Positions 1-9,735 of a stretch of DNA of 57,460 nt are shown here, piece after piece (position 1 is the stretch's first letter; each line of letters starts with the position of its first letter). The DNA comes from Alphaproteobacteria bacterium. Its GTDB lineage: Bacteria; Pseudomonadota; Alphaproteobacteria; Rhodobacterales; Rhodobacteraceae. The stretch lies in assembly GCA_016869875.1 (NCBI GenBank), contig VGDE01000002.1, positions 1-57,460 of the forward strand. Direction: 5' to 3'. A program made the translations under genes and the position numbers. Under the pieces are notes generated by a model. That model made no database searches. It was given only the letters and a program-made list of their open reading frames with translations, and was not told the DNA's origin.

Positions 1-171
1 CCGTCAGGGACGAGATGGGCGGGGCAGGGCGCCCAGGACCGGTGTGCGGGGGGATGGCTCGGGACGAGACATTCAACCGTGCAGCGCAGCCGGGCGTATC
101 GCCCCGACCAGCTCGGGTGGAGGCCGGTGCAGCCGGCCGGAACCGGGGGCGCGGCCCGATAGGGGACGCCC
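1..171. repeat. Repeat B, copy 1 (left edge cut by window)
   Basis: Near-identical to 4561-4731 (a c/t difference at ~113) and to ~29290-29464; all end in ...gataggggacgccc. Confidence 0.95.
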
Positions 172-173
172 TC

Positions 174-206
174 TTGACAGGTGTATATTCATTGTGTATA
201 TACACC
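174..206 (+). promoter_or_regulatory. Promoter with overlapping palindromic operator upstream of brnT
   Basis: TTGACA (174-179), 17 bp spacer, TATATA (197-202); perfect inverted repeat GGTGTATAT...ATATACACC at 180-206. Confidence 0.75.
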
Positions 207-290
207 ATAAGGGCCGTGGCGCAGCCTGGTTAGCGTAGACCATTCCGAAGGAGACTTAATGATTCAATTTTATTTCAAAACGGAAGAACT

Positions 291-581
291 ATGCACCGAT
301 ATGAATGGGACGAGAACAAGCGCAATTCAACGCTTGAAAAGCACAATATCGATTTCATAGATGCAATTGAGGTATTTGCGTCAGAACATATAAAACTTGT
401 AAGTCGCTTCGAAGCTGAATTACGTTTCATTGCGATTGGTGAACTAGACGGAATTCATATTGCGGTGGTTTTTACTGTACGTGAAGACGTCATCCGCATA
501 ATTACAGCCCGAAGGGCAAGATCAAATGAAAGAGAAGCTTACATCGAGCATGTCTCTGGAAGAAGTCAGGGAACTTCGTAG
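291..581 (+). CDS. brnT: BrnT-family toxin
   Basis: ORF MHRYEWDENKRNSTLEKHNIDF...VVFTVREDVIRIITARRARSNEREAY, typical BrnT. Confidence 0.9.
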   Translation: MHRYEWDENKRNSTLEKHNIDFIDAIEVFASEHIKLVSRFEAELRFIAIGELDGIHIAVVFTVREDVIRIITARRARSNEREAYIEHVSGRSQGTS

Positions 582-807
582 TCAGACGCGTTGGGATAAG
601 GTTCGAGCAGCCGGTGATTATCAGGGCGAGGCAGAAATTGATGTGGACTGGAGCCGCGTCGAGGTGGTCCGCCCCGATAAGAAAGTGATGATTTCTGTGC
701 GTCTTGACGCTGACGTGTTGGACTTTCTCAAATCGCAAGGACCGGGCTATCAAAGCCGATTGAACGCTATATTGCGATCTTACATGAAGTCTCAAGAAAA
801 AGCATGA
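526..807 (+). CDS. brnA: BrnA-family antitoxin
   Basis: Overlaps brnT 3' end; C-terminal VMISVRLDADVLDFLKSQGPGYQSRLNAILRSYM. Confidence 0.88.
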   Translation: MKEKLTSSMSLEEVRELRSQTRWDKVRAAGDYQGEAEIDVDWSRVEVVRPDKKVMISVRLDADVLDFLKSQGPGYQSRLNAILRSYMKSQEKA

Positions 808-819
808 GCAGGTTGAAAA

Positions 820-844
820 GCCCCGGCTGCATCGCAGCCGGGGC
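820..844. terminator. Hairpin terminator downstream of brnA
   Basis: GCCCCGGCTG-CATCG-CAGCCGGGGC perfect 10-bp stem. Confidence 0.6.
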
Positions 845-873
845 ATCTGTATCTTGCTTTCGCTGACGCAACC

Positions 874-1092
874 TTAGCGAAGGTGGTTCATCGCCGCAGA
901 CATGCGCGCCAGGCCAACCACCTCGTATGTTCCCGTAGTAGGGTCCAGTGCAAATAGGCCGTTACCACGTAGCTCGACCGTCAGGACGCCATGGTTGTCA
1001 GCCAGCCTATCGAAATCTGACAGCATGCTCTCTAGCATTTCGCGAGTAATTTCCGCTTTGGCATCCTGTCCCATGTCACGCGTCGAGAGCAT
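874..1092 (-). CDS. Small hypothetical protein (72 aa)
   Basis: Intact ORF MLSTRDMGQDAKAEITREMLESMLSDFDRLADNHGVLTVELRGNGLF. Confidence 0.45.
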   Translation of the reverse strand: MLSTRDMGQDAKAEITREMLESMLSDFDRLADNHGVLTVELRGNGLFALDPTTGTYEVVGLARMSAAMNHLR

Positions 1093-1462
1093 CTAAAATT
1101 TCCCCATTCAAACAAACAAACTTCGAAATACTTGCTTTGTCGAGAAATAGAACTGACATGACCAAAAGGACTGACCAAAACCACATTTCGCAATTTCTTG
1201 TTGACACACGCGTCAACTTGATGCTGCGCCGTCAGGTGCAGCTCGGCCCGAAGGGCCGGGCCTGGCGGCGGGGGCCGGCGCAGTCGGCCGCCTTGCCAGG
1301 TCATCACTTCCCGGCAAAAAAGGAACCCCGCTAGATGCGGGGTCAGTTGAACCTTCGTCGCAGAAGGATGGATAGGTGGGCGCTACTGAACAGAAGCGGC
1401 GGCCAGAAATGCTCATTTACTGCATTGGGGCGGCGAACGCCGCCCCTCCGGTCTGGTATGTA

Positions 1463-3358
1463 TCAGAAGCAGTCTGGCACCCATGCGTCGATCCGGGCCT
1501 TTGCTTCGGCGGTAACGCGCCATGCCTTTTGGTATTCGGCATCAGAGAACAACCGTTCCATAGCGGAGGCTTTCGCGGCCTTCTTCTCGCTCTTGAACAC
1601 TTTGAAGCCGTTGCACTCCGGGTCACAGCCGGTCAGGTCAAGGTGCAGCTTGTCCAGATAATCGGCACTGACGCGGCTGAAAAAGTTCTCGGCCGTGGGC
1701 GTCCAGACCTTACGGACACCGGCCCCGGCATCGGCCTCGATCAGCTCGAAGAAATCCGCGTTGCCTGCTCCATAGGGCAGGGTCCGCGACACTCCCTCGA
1801 CCAGCGCCGCATGGCGGGCCTTCTTGCCAGCGGCGACGAATGTGCGGAAGGCTGCGGCCAGATCATCCACCCGCAACTCCGGGCGGCTCCATGCCTCATG
1901 TCCCGCAGGGGCATGGGTCAGGCGTTCGGAAAACTCTAATCCCTCCGGCTTGCTCGGGCAGTTGTTGGGGCGTCCCGGCGACAGGTCGAAAACATGGGTG
2001 CTGACGCCCGATGCAAGCGACATGCCGAAGGCCAGCAGATCAAAGACCATTTCCGGCCGGTCCAGAAGTGCAGTCTGAACTGCGGCCAGCCGCACGGCCT
2101 TCATGTCCTCGACCAGCGCGCCGGAATAGGGTGACTTGGGCGCATCCTCGACGCTGGCTGCGCCGTGGCGCGTTGCGGCATGGCCGGTCAGCACCCCGGC
2201 CTCGATCGCCTCCGCTCGATCATAGGGGCTAACGAGGGGGCCGCTCTCGCAAAGTGTTCCATTGCTTTGCACATAGAGAAAAACCCCCGCCACGGCGCGC
2301 TGTGCGGCGGTGTAGTCGCCCTCCAGCGTTGCCATCAGTTCCGCCAGTTCGGCCTGTCCCGCCTCGTCCAGAACCTCGGCGTTCGCCAGTTCGGCCAGTT
2401 CGTCGTAACGCTCGGATTGCGCTTCGGTCAGATCGCCCTCAACGCGGTAAACGCGGTCCATCTTCTCTGTGGTACCATAGGGGATATAGCTGTCAGTCGA
2501 AACCTCGACCCATTTCCAGACCTCCCCGATCTTCGTCGCCGCCTCGTTCAGCTTCTCGACGAACAGGCGGTCCAGCAGGTCGGCATCATGCAACGTGGTC
2601 GTGTCGCTGAACAGGTCCCGGATCACGCGCCCGCCTGCGGCCTCGTAGGCGTCTAGTCCGACGAACAGGATGCGGCGGTCGGTGCCGCTGATCGCGTCAG
2701 GCTGCAAGGCCCGCTTGATCTGATGTTCCGACAGATCGCCGCCCTTCACTTCGGCCAGAACCTGCAAGGTCAGGGCCTCGTCTTGCGACACGGTAAAGGC
2801 TTTCGCCATGCCAAGGCTGATCTGGCCCGCCTTCAAGGCGTCCAGAACGGGGGCGGGCAGCGCGGCCAGTGCAAGGCGGCGATAAACATGCGCCTCGGTT
2901 TGGCCGAAGCTGCGGGCGATAGTGGACACGTCCGCGCCTGCCTTCTTCATCCGGCCATAGGCGCGGATTTCATCTGCGGGTGCCAAGTCCTCGCGGGCGG
3001 CGTTCTCGGCGCTGGCCCATGCCCGCGCGGTGGCCTCGTCAGGGGCGATGCGGACGGGAACGGACGCCAGTTCCGGGTGCCGCTCGGTCACGGTCGGATC
3101 ACGCTCGACGGCACGGGCAATGGCGCGCAGCCTGCGGCCCCCGGCCACGATGCCCACGCGGCCATCTGCATCAACGGTGCCGGACAGGTTTTGAATCAGG
3201 CCGATCATGGCAAGGCTGTCGGCCAGCAGGTCGATCCCCTCCGGGTCGGCATCCTGACGCGGGTTCAGGTCGGACACATAGAGTTGCGCCAGCGGAAGAT
3301 ACTGGATCGGGGCGGCTGCGATGGTTTCGGATTTCATGGGTGGCATTCCTATTTGCAA
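1463..3358 (-). CDS. ParB/RepB/Spo0J N-terminal domain plasmid protein
   Basis: 631 aa; ...YLPLAQLYVSDLNPRQDADPEGIDLLADSLAMIGLIQNLSGTVDADGRVGIVAGGRRLRAI. Confidence 0.88.
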   Translation of the reverse strand: MQIGMPPMKSETIAAAPIQYLPLAQLYVSDLNPRQDADPEGIDLLADSLAMIGLIQNLSGTVDADGRVGIVAGGRRLRAIARAVERDPTVTERHPELASVPVRIAPDEATARAWASAENAAREDLAPADEIRAYGRMKKAGADVSTIARSFGQTEAHVYRRLALAALPAPVLDALKAGQISLGMAKAFTVSQDEALTLQVLAEVKGGDLSEHQIKRALQPDAISGTDRRILFVGLDAYEAAGGRVIRDLFSDTTTLHDADLLDRLFVEKLNEAATKIGEVWKWVEVSTDSYIPYGTTEKMDRVYRVEGDLTEAQSERYDELAELANAEVLDEAGQAELAELMATLEGDYTAAQRAVAGVFLYVQSNGTLCESGPLVSPYDRAEAIEAGVLTGHAATRHGAASVEDAPKSPYSGALVEDMKAVRLAAVQTALLDRPEMVFDLLAFGMSLASGVSTHVFDLSPGRPNNCPSKPEGLEFSERLTHAPAGHEAWSRPELRVDDLAAAFRTFVAAGKKARHAALVEGVSRTLPYGAGNADFFELIEADAGAGVRKVWTPTAENFFSRVSADYLDKLHLDLTGCDPECNGFKVFKSEKKAAKASAMERLFSDAEYQKAWRVTAEAKARIDAWVPDCF

Positions 3359-3598
3359 CGATTATTTTTATTGGTGCCTTGCCCCCTGTGAGGGGAGGGC
3401 AAAGCGACGGGTCTTAGTTGACCCCGTGCTGACGCAGGAAGCGGCGTCCAATTCCAAAGGTGTCGCCCTTCCTGACAAGTGCCCATGCTTCCGCAAGGCG
3501 CTGTTCCAAAATTGCATTGCTCATGTGTTCATCCCCTTTTCGGTTGAAGTTGCGGGAAGCATCGGCCTGCTAACGGAGCAAAGCAGGCCGATTTCTTG

Positions 3599-4012
3599 TC
3601 AGTGTTCAGACGGCAGATAGAGCGTCAGAACACGGCGCGTCTGGTCGGGGTCACAGGCGCAGTCGGGCATCGTCGCGCCATAGGTGTAGGCAGTGTCGTA
3701 AAGGTCGATCTTCCAGAAGATCGCCGCGCCATCGGCCTCAACACGTCCAAAGGAATGATCCTCCCAAGGGTCGTTTTCCTCGGTGAAGTCGGTGAAGTTG
3801 ATAACCTTCTCCATCAGGGCCGATTTGGTCGCCACGGGCAGGGCCTCGAAACCCGGCGTGACCACAGCGCGTCCTTTCAGATGATGGTCACGCCACAGGG
3901 CGGCAAAGCCCAGGCAGCGCCGGAAGGCATCGTTCTGCTCTGCGATCAGCAGGCGCAGCATATGGTCGCGCGCCTGCTCGGCGGCGGTGTCGGTCTGGAT
4001 TGCTTGTGCCAT
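3599..4012 (-). CDS. DUF3768-like plasmid protein
   Basis: Likely start MAQAIQTD; NDAFRRCLGFAALWRDHHLKGRAVVTPGFEALPV...VLTLYLPSEH. Confidence 0.65.
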   Translation of the reverse strand: MAQAIQTDTAAEQARDHMLRLLIAEQNDAFRRCLGFAALWRDHHLKGRAVVTPGFEALPVATKSALMEKVINFTDFTEENDPWEDHSFGRVEADGAAIFWKIDLYDTAYTYGATMPDCACDPDQTRRVLTLYLPSEH

Positions 4013-4073
4013 TTGGCATTCCTTCTTTTGCAACGATCCCGCCCGGTCTTTGCGCCGTGGTCGGGTGCCCAAA

Positions 4074-4480
4074 ATGGGCGGGGGGTCAGGCGAGGAAGCG
4101 CGAAGCGCGCCCCTCTCCTGAACCCTTGCCTCCCGGCGAGGGCAGGGGGGGAACCGCCGCAATGGGAAAATCAAATGGACAAGGGGGTGGTGCGGCCCGC
4201 AGCCGAAGGCGAGGACACGGCCCCGCAGGACGTGCAGCATTTTCCTGTTGCGGTGGGGGACCAGCGGTCCACAAACGGACAGGCGCGCAGCGCCTGGCCC
4301 AACAAGGGCAGGGGGCGTTTGGCTTGTCCAAATCCCCCCTGCGTCTCGATCGCCGCGCCTCGCGGGGGGATCTCGCTATTCTGAAAAAGGTCGCGGTTGC
4401 TCTGTGCCGCAGCTGCCCCAAACCACACCCGGTTGCCCACAGTCCCTTGCTCGATCCTTGACGTCTCGCGCGGGCCTGCT
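4074..4480. repeat. Repeat A, copy 1
   Basis: ~407 bp, ~98-99% identical to 28494-28900 (offset 24420). Confidence 0.95.
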
Positions 4481-4489
4481 GCGGTCGCC

Positions 4490-4731
4490 CGCCTTCACTC
4501 CCAAGGTCGTTCCCGGCGCGCGACTGGACAACCGGGTGTGCCTTGCGTCAGCGGTCCCGCCCGTCAGGGACGAGATGGGCGGGGCAGGGCGCCCAGGACC
4601 GGTGTGCGGGGGGATGGCTCGGGACGAGACATTCAACCGTGCAGCGCAGCCGGGCGTATCGCCCCGACCAGCTTGGGTGGAGGCCGGTGCAGCCGGCCGG
4701 AACCGGGGGCGCGGCCCGATAGGGGACGCCC
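4490..4731. repeat. Repeat B, copy 2
   Basis: Matches 1-171 and 29222-29464; contiguous with repeat A here. Confidence 0.93.
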
Positions 4732-4739
4732 GCTACCAG

Positions 4740-5279
4740 TTAGGACGGTTCCTGATCTTCTGAAACCTTTTTATAATGGTAACCCTCGAAGGCAAAAAAA
4801 CCACCTACCAGTCTATGCCACAAGGGGATGCGCAGCCGCTCGCTCATGTCAAAAGCGCCGGTGGCCCCAATTGCGTCATTGTAGGCTTTTGCGTCCAATG
4901 CGCGCAGCACAGGTGGCTCGTCTCCAGTAATCCGGATCATTTTGCTCCACCACTCTGCACATTGATTTTCATCGGGCTCGATTTTTGACTCGATGTCTGC
5001 CAGAAGCGAGTAGTAGTCGCGTTGCAGCGTCTGGTGATCCCGGGCCTGACGCCCGAAATCATAGACCAGCTGAAGTGCACCCAAGATTGCAACTGCCATC
5101 CCAGTTGCGAAAGTTGGCACCTGTAGGTTTTCTCCAAGGCTGCTTGCGGCAGCGGTACCAAGGATTACCACGAGAAAGTTAAACACTCGATTTACGCGCT
5201 CAAGCGAGCGCCGTCGCGCTGTATGATAAAGCGCATTTCTAAGAACATTGAACCGGATAGTCTCGCGGTTTGGCGTCAT
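4740..5279 (-). CDS. SLATT-like two-TM effector protein
   Basis: 179 aa; two hydrophobic helices (FNFLVVILGTAAASSL, FATGMAVAILGALQLVYDF) followed by a polar helical tail typical of SLATT families. Confidence 0.6.
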   Translation of the reverse strand: MTPNRETIRFNVLRNALYHTARRRSLERVNRVFNFLVVILGTAAASSLGENLQVPTFATGMAVAILGALQLVYDFGRQARDHQTLQRDYYSLLADIESKIEPDENQCAEWWSKMIRITGDEPPVLRALDAKAYNDAIGATGAFDMSERLRIPLWHRLVGGFFAFEGYHYKKVSEDQEPS

Positions 5280-5280
5280 G

Positions 5281-5460
5281 CTATTTCTTCACTGGCGGCG
5301 GCGGCGCTGACGGTGCCTGCGGCTGCCTCGGACCTACCGACGTGCCCGGCGACAACGGTTGTCGCGGTCCTATTGACCTGTCTAGTAATGTGGGCTGTCG
5401 AACGCCTATTCCGGCAGTATGCGTAGACCCTGGCACGTTGGGCGGCTTTTTCTCAGTCAT
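5281..5460 (-). CDS. Proline-rich small protein co-encoded with SLATT-like gene (59 aa; absent from ORF track)
   Basis: Own translation: MTEKKPPNVPGSTHTAGIGVRQPTLLDRSIGPRQPLSPGTSVGPRQPQAPSAPPPVKK*; SD AGGAGA upstream; TAG-C-ATG junction with the SLATT-like gene. Confidence 0.6.
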   Translation of the reverse strand: MTEKKPPNVPGSTHTAGIGVRQPTLLDRSIGPRQPLSPGTSVGPRQPQAPSAPPPPVKK

Positions 5461-5601
5461 TTAGATCGTCTCCTTTAGGACAATGCGGAAGCATGATGAA
5501 GGCTCTGAGATCAATCGTGCCATTGCTACGCTATCTTTGGGAAATGAATTCACCATCAGCTACAGAGATCATCTTGATGCTGCCTACCTGTAATAAAAAA
5601 A

Positions 5602-5621
5602 GGCCCCGCCGAAGCGGGGCC
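5602..5621 (-). terminator. Rho-independent terminator (minus strand)
   Basis: GGCCCCGC-CGAA-GCGGGGCC with an A-run on + strand (U-tract for minus transcripts). Confidence 0.7.
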
Positions 5622-5659
5622 TAAGTCACTCCGTTGCAAAAAGGAGTAGGGTTTGCCTA

Positions 5660-5885
5660 GCACTTCTGAAGGGTTAGCACCACGGTATTGATGCGGACCC
5701 CGACGCTGGCGAAGCTCTCGGGCGGCAGGTCGCGCCACTGGTGGCACCGATAGCCGCGCGGGGAATGCTGTGCGGCCCATGCCCGAAACCGCTCATGCTT
5801 TGCGGTCGATCCGACCTCGGCCGACGCGGGCAGGATCGCGCGCAGCTCGCCACCGGGCGCTGTAGATTGTCAATGTATTCGTCCT
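5660..5885 (-). pseudogene. Truncated/frameshifted protein remnant
   Basis: Start (MTEDEYIDNLQ) and the protein-like C-terminal frame (APGGELRAILPASAEVGSTAKHERFRAWAAQHSPRGYRCHQWRDLPPESFASVGVRINTVVLTLQKC*) lie in different frames. Confidence 0.4.
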
Positions 5886-6093
5886 CGGTCACTGATGAAA
5901 ATCAGTTGGTTAAGCGCGCAATCCTTCACAGAACCTTCCTTATTTGCCAACAAAAACTTCCTCAGGCGAGGGCAAGGCCTGCAGTCAGCATTATCGGTTA
6001 TCAGTCCAAATCGACATCGCAGGTGTCAGCAACCGATCAAGTTGTCTTCGGCTACCTGGAGGCAGAGCCCATAGACCACTATCCAGGCTTTGA

Positions 6094-6693
6094 CTATTCC
6101 AGCACCCGGCGGATCTTGGGCACCGCATATCGGGGATCTTCATGATGATCGATGATGTTGGCAAAACGACCGTCTGCGTTGAACAGAAAGACGCCTGCCG
6201 TATGGTCCATTGTATAGTTATCCTCGCTCTGCACTTTCCGGAACGTGGCGCGGAAGTCGGCAGCAGCCTGTTCTATCTGAGGCAAGGTTCCGGTCAGGCC
6301 GGTGATCCGATCATCGAAGTTTGACAGGTAGTCGCCCAGTACCTCGGGGGTGTCGCGCTCGGGATCAACGCTAATGAGGACCGTGTTAAGGTGATCCGCA
6401 TCGGGACCAAGCTCTTCCAACCAGTCAGAAATGGCGCTCAGCGTCGTCGGGCAGATGTCGGGACACCATGTGAAGCCGAAGAAGACCATTGTCGGTTGGC
6501 CTAGCCAATCAGCCGCTTCCACCGTGTCTCCGTGCTGATCCGTCAGCGCAAAAGACATCCGGTCAATGGGCAAAGGCAGGGTTCCTGACGGGGCCTCGTC
6601 TGAATGGCGGCTTTGCCACCAGCCCAGGCCAAGCATGAACACCACCGCCCCTGTGCTCAAGGCTCCGGCTTGCAGCAGCGTCCTTCGCTTCAT
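6094..6693 (-). CDS. SCO1/SenC family copper chaperone
   Basis: FFGFTWCPDICPTTL motif, DPERDTP, signal/TAT-like N-terminus. Confidence 0.92.
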   Translation of the reverse strand: MKRRTLLQAGALSTGAVVFMLGLGWWQSRHSDEAPSGTLPLPIDRMSFALTDQHGDTVEAADWLGQPTMVFFGFTWCPDICPTTLSAISDWLEELGPDADHLNTVLISVDPERDTPEVLGDYLSNFDDRITGLTGTLPQIEQAAADFRATFRKVQSEDNYTMDHTAGVFLFNADGRFANIIDHHEDPRYAVPKIRRVLE

Positions 6694-7172
6694 CCGTTGT
6701 TCTCGGAGCAGCCCGCATCTGTCGCCCCGACGCCTTGAACGCTCACAGGGACCGTCACCTCGCCCGCATTTCGAAAGGTCAGGGTGACAGGGAAGGACTC
6801 GCCCTCCTTGAGCACCTGCGTCAAGTCCATCAGCATGCCGTGGTAGCCACCCGGCTCCAGCGCCACGGTGGCATCTGCCGGGACGGGCACCTCCATTGCA
6901 TGAGGCATCGAGGCAATGCCGTCCGTGACAACTGTTTCATGCAGCATGGGCATGCCGGAGATGGGCGTATCGATGGAAACAAGCGCATCATCCTCGGTGC
7001 CGGCATTCCGGATGGTCAGATAGACCACGCCGGGACGCGATGTGCCGATCGAGGCACGGGACCAAGCCTGTTCAACTTCAATCGTGCCAAGCTGGACAGC
7101 GTCACAGGCAAGAACGGGACTCGATACAAGGGACAGAAGGGTGGCGGCAAGAAGACGGTTCATGGCTCTCAC
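6690..7172 (-). CDS. Periplasmic copper chaperone PCu(A)C family
   Basis: AWSRASIGTSRPGVVYLTIRN...MLHETVV...MPHAMEVPVPADATVALEPGGYHGMLMDL. Confidence 0.9.
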   Translation of the reverse strand: MRAMNRLLAATLLSLVSSPVLACDAVQLGTIEVEQAWSRASIGTSRPGVVYLTIRNAGTEDDALVSIDTPISGMPMLHETVVTDGIASMPHAMEVPVPADATVALEPGGYHGMLMDLTQVLKEGESFPVTLTFRNAGEVTVPVSVQGVGATDAGCSENNG

Positions 7173-7762
7173 AATCGGGATTGAAGGTCTGAAACGATGT
7201 CACTGGCAGGGGTGCCGTAGGTGAACTGACGCAGCCAATCCCCCTCGGGCCCAACCAGGTAAAGCGCGGGGCTATGGGACATCGAGTATTCCCCGGAAGC
7301 GTCAGCCGTGTCTTCGCGCTCGTAGTAGATGTGAAAACTGTCAGCCGCCGCGCGGGTCTGCGCCTGGTCCCCGGCAAGGCCGAGAATGGCCGGATGAAAG
7401 GCATTCGTGTATTCCGCAAGACCCAGCTCGCGATCACGTTCAGGATCAATGGAGATGAAAAGGGGCTGGACCTCTTCGGCCTCGTCGCCCAGATCATCCA
7501 TGACCTGCCCGACCTCGGACAGGGTCGTGGGGCAGACATCCGGGCAGTTGGTGAACCCGAAGAACACCAGAAGATGCTTTCCCTCGAACTCTGCCGCAGT
7601 CCTCAGGCGTCCTTCGGCATCCGGCAGCGAGAAGGTCGGACGGAAAGAGGCTTGAGCGGCAGGCTCAGGTGCACGATTCATAATAGTAACGAGCACCCCA
7701 AAGGCCACAATGGCGAGACCTGCCGCCACCCAAAGGGCCTTTTGCAATCGTGTCAGCCGCAT
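7169..7762 (-). CDS. SCO1/SenC family protein (second copy)
   Basis: FFGFTNCPDVCPTTLSEV, DPERD. Confidence 0.92.
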   Translation of the reverse strand: MRLTRLQKALWVAAGLAIVAFGVLVTIMNRAPEPAAQASFRPTFSLPDAEGRLRTAAEFEGKHLLVFFGFTNCPDVCPTTLSEVGQVMDDLGDEAEEVQPLFISIDPERDRELGLAEYTNAFHPAILGLAGDQAQTRAAADSFHIYYEREDTADASGEYSMSHSPALYLVGPEGDWLRQFTYGTPASDIVSDLQSRL

Positions 7763-7856
7763 CGGTATTCATCCCTGTGCTTCATCCACCTGCCTAAAGC
7801 CTCCAGCGACTTGAGCTTCAAGACAAAATTTCTGCCGTCACGAGATGGTGAATTTT

Positions 7857-9188
7857 TCATCCGTTCAGAACCGTCGAGAGCAGGTTCACGTTCAGGACAA
7901 TGATCGTTGCGGCAATCAGGGCGCAAAGCCCTGTCAGCCATCGAGGTGATACCATTGCGCCCATCTTGGCGCGACTGGCGGTGAACATGACAAGCGGCAC
8001 GATAGCGAACGGCAATTGGAAAGACAGCACGACCTGGCTGAGGATTAGAAGCTGCCCGGTTCCTTCGCTGCCATAGATCAGGATCACCGCCGTCGCGGGC
8101 AGGATCGCAAACCCCCGGGTTATCAAGCGTCTCAGCCAAGGTTTAAGCCGTATTTGAATAAAGCCTTCCATCACGATCTGACCCGCCATCGTCGCAGTGA
8201 CGGTAGAATTCAGACCCGAACACAGCAGCGCCAGCCCAAACAAAACCGGTGCGATGGATGAGCCCAGCAATGGCTCAAGCAGCAGATGTGCCTTGTCGAT
8301 GTCGGCTACATCAGTCTGACCGACAGTATGAAAGGCGGCCGCCGCAAGGATTAAGATCGACGCATTGATGGTCAACGCGAACATCAGTGCGATAGTCGAA
8401 TCCCATGTGGCAAGGCGCAGGGCTTCGCGCTTCGATGGTAGGTCCAGACCGTAGGCACGGGTCTGCACAATCCCGGAATGCAAATACAGGTTATGCGGCA
8501 TGACCGTCGCACCGATGATCCCAAGCGCCAAATACAGCATGTTGGGATTGCCGATGATCTCCCGGCTTGGCGCAAAGCCTGCGATGACCTCACCCCAGAC
8601 CGGGTCAGCCTGGGCGATCAGCACGGCAAAGCAGGCGGTGATCGTGGCGAGCAGGGCAATGATGAATGCCTCGACCCATCTGAAGCCCTTGTTCTGAAGC
8701 CAGAGGATCAGAAACACATCGCCGGCGGTGATAAATATACCGATCTCCAGCGGGATGCCAAACAGCAGGTTAAGACCGATGGCAGTTCCAATGACTTCGG
8801 CCAAATCGGTGGCGATAATGGCCAGTTCGGCGAAAATCCACAGCGGAAAGGATATCCACTTAGGATAGGCATCGCGACAAGCCTGCGCCAAGTCCCGCCC
8901 TGACGCGACAGCGAGGCGGGCACACAGGGCTTGCAGCAGAATTGCCATGATGTTGGATAAAAGCGCCACGAACAGCAGCGTGTATCCGAAAGCCGCACCT
9001 CCGGCCAGCGACGTCGCCCAGTTGCCCGGATCCATATAGCCGACAGCAACCAGATAGCCGGGTCCGATGAAGGACACAAAGCGGCGAAACCGCGTCGCCC
9101 CACCGCCTCCAACGGCAATCGTGCGAAAAACTTCGGACAGGGAAGGGGCTTCACGCTCATGGCGCCAGGCTTTGGAGGGCATCATCAA
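7857..9188 (-). CDS. mntH: Nramp family Mn2+/H+ transporter
   Basis: 443 aa polytopic; [16 protein letters not shown] and [15 protein letters not shown] motifs. Confidence 0.95.
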   Translation of the reverse strand: MMMPSKAWRHEREAPSLSEVFRTIAVGGGGATRFRRFVSFIGPGYLVAVGYMDPGNWATSLAGGAAFGYTLLFVALLSNIMAILLQALCARLAVASGRDLAQACRDAYPKWISFPLWIFAELAIIATDLAEVIGTAIGLNLLFGIPLEIGIFITAGDVFLILWLQNKGFRWVEAFIIALLATITACFAVLIAQADPVWGEVIAGFAPSREIIGNPNMLYLALGIIGATVMPHNLYLHSGIVQTRAYGLDLPSKREALRLATWDSTIALMFALTINASILILAAAAFHTVGQTDVADIDKAHLLLEPLLGSSIAPVLFGLALLCSGLNSTVTATMAGQIVMEGFIQIRLKPWLRRLITRGFAILPATAVILIYGSEGTGQLLILSQVVLSFQLPFAIVPLVMFTASRAKMGAMVSPRWLTGLCALIAATIIVLNVNLLSTVLNG

Positions 9189-9210
9189 AAATTTCCATGG
9201 CCTTTAAAAG

Positions 9211-9224
9211 TTAGCTATGGCTAA
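9211..9224. promoter_or_regulatory. Palindromic operator between mntH and mntR (MntR-box candidate)
   Basis: TTAGC-TATG-GCTAA. Confidence 0.7.
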
Positions 9225-9276
9225 TAATTTACGCTTTGCCTTTACCTGTCAATCCGCGATGTGTCACACTTGCTCA

Positions 9277-9726
9277 ATGACCCATGATCCCAACCTTGCT
9301 GCTCCTGCAGAGCCTCCATCCTCAGATAATCGTTCGGAAGCATTTCAAGGCGTGCGTGAGGCACGACGAAACGAACTGGCCGAAGATTATGTTGAGCTGA
9401 TCGCAGAGCTTATCCATGAACACGGAGAGGCGCGGCCGGTCGCCATCGCCGCACGCTTGGGCGTGCGTGCGCCGACAGTGACGAAGGCACTGGACCGGCT
9501 GGCCAGGGAAGGACTGATCACCCGCGAACCATACAGATCAGTCTTTCTGACGGAAGAAGGACATGCGTTAGCGCGCGAGTGCCGCCGCCGCCACGAGATC
9601 GTCCTGCGTTTCCTGATCCGCCTCGGCTTGGATGCCGAGACGGCGGAGCGGGATGCCGAAGGCATCGAGCATCATGTGAGCGAGCAAACGCTGGCCCTGT
9701 TTGCGGCCTATGCAGACGAGGGCTAA
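9277..9726 (+). CDS. mntR: Manganese-responsive DtxR/MntR-family regulator
   Basis: MTHDPN...[46 protein letters not shown]; divergent to mntH. Confidence 0.88.
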   Translation: MTHDPNLAAPAEPPSSDNRSEAFQGVREARRNELAEDYVELIAELIHEHGEARPVAIAARLGVRAPTVTKALDRLAREGLITREPYRSVFLTEEGHALARECRRRHEIVLRFLIRLGLDAETAERDAEGIEHHVSEQTLALFAAYADEG

Positions 9727-9735
9727 GGTTTGCGA

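Noticed and set aside
4086-4421. Conserved ORF in repeat A (also at 28506-28949)
   Set aside because: Conservation follows from DNA repeat identity; product is Arg/Pro-rich with no domain, and both strands and several frames are equally open.
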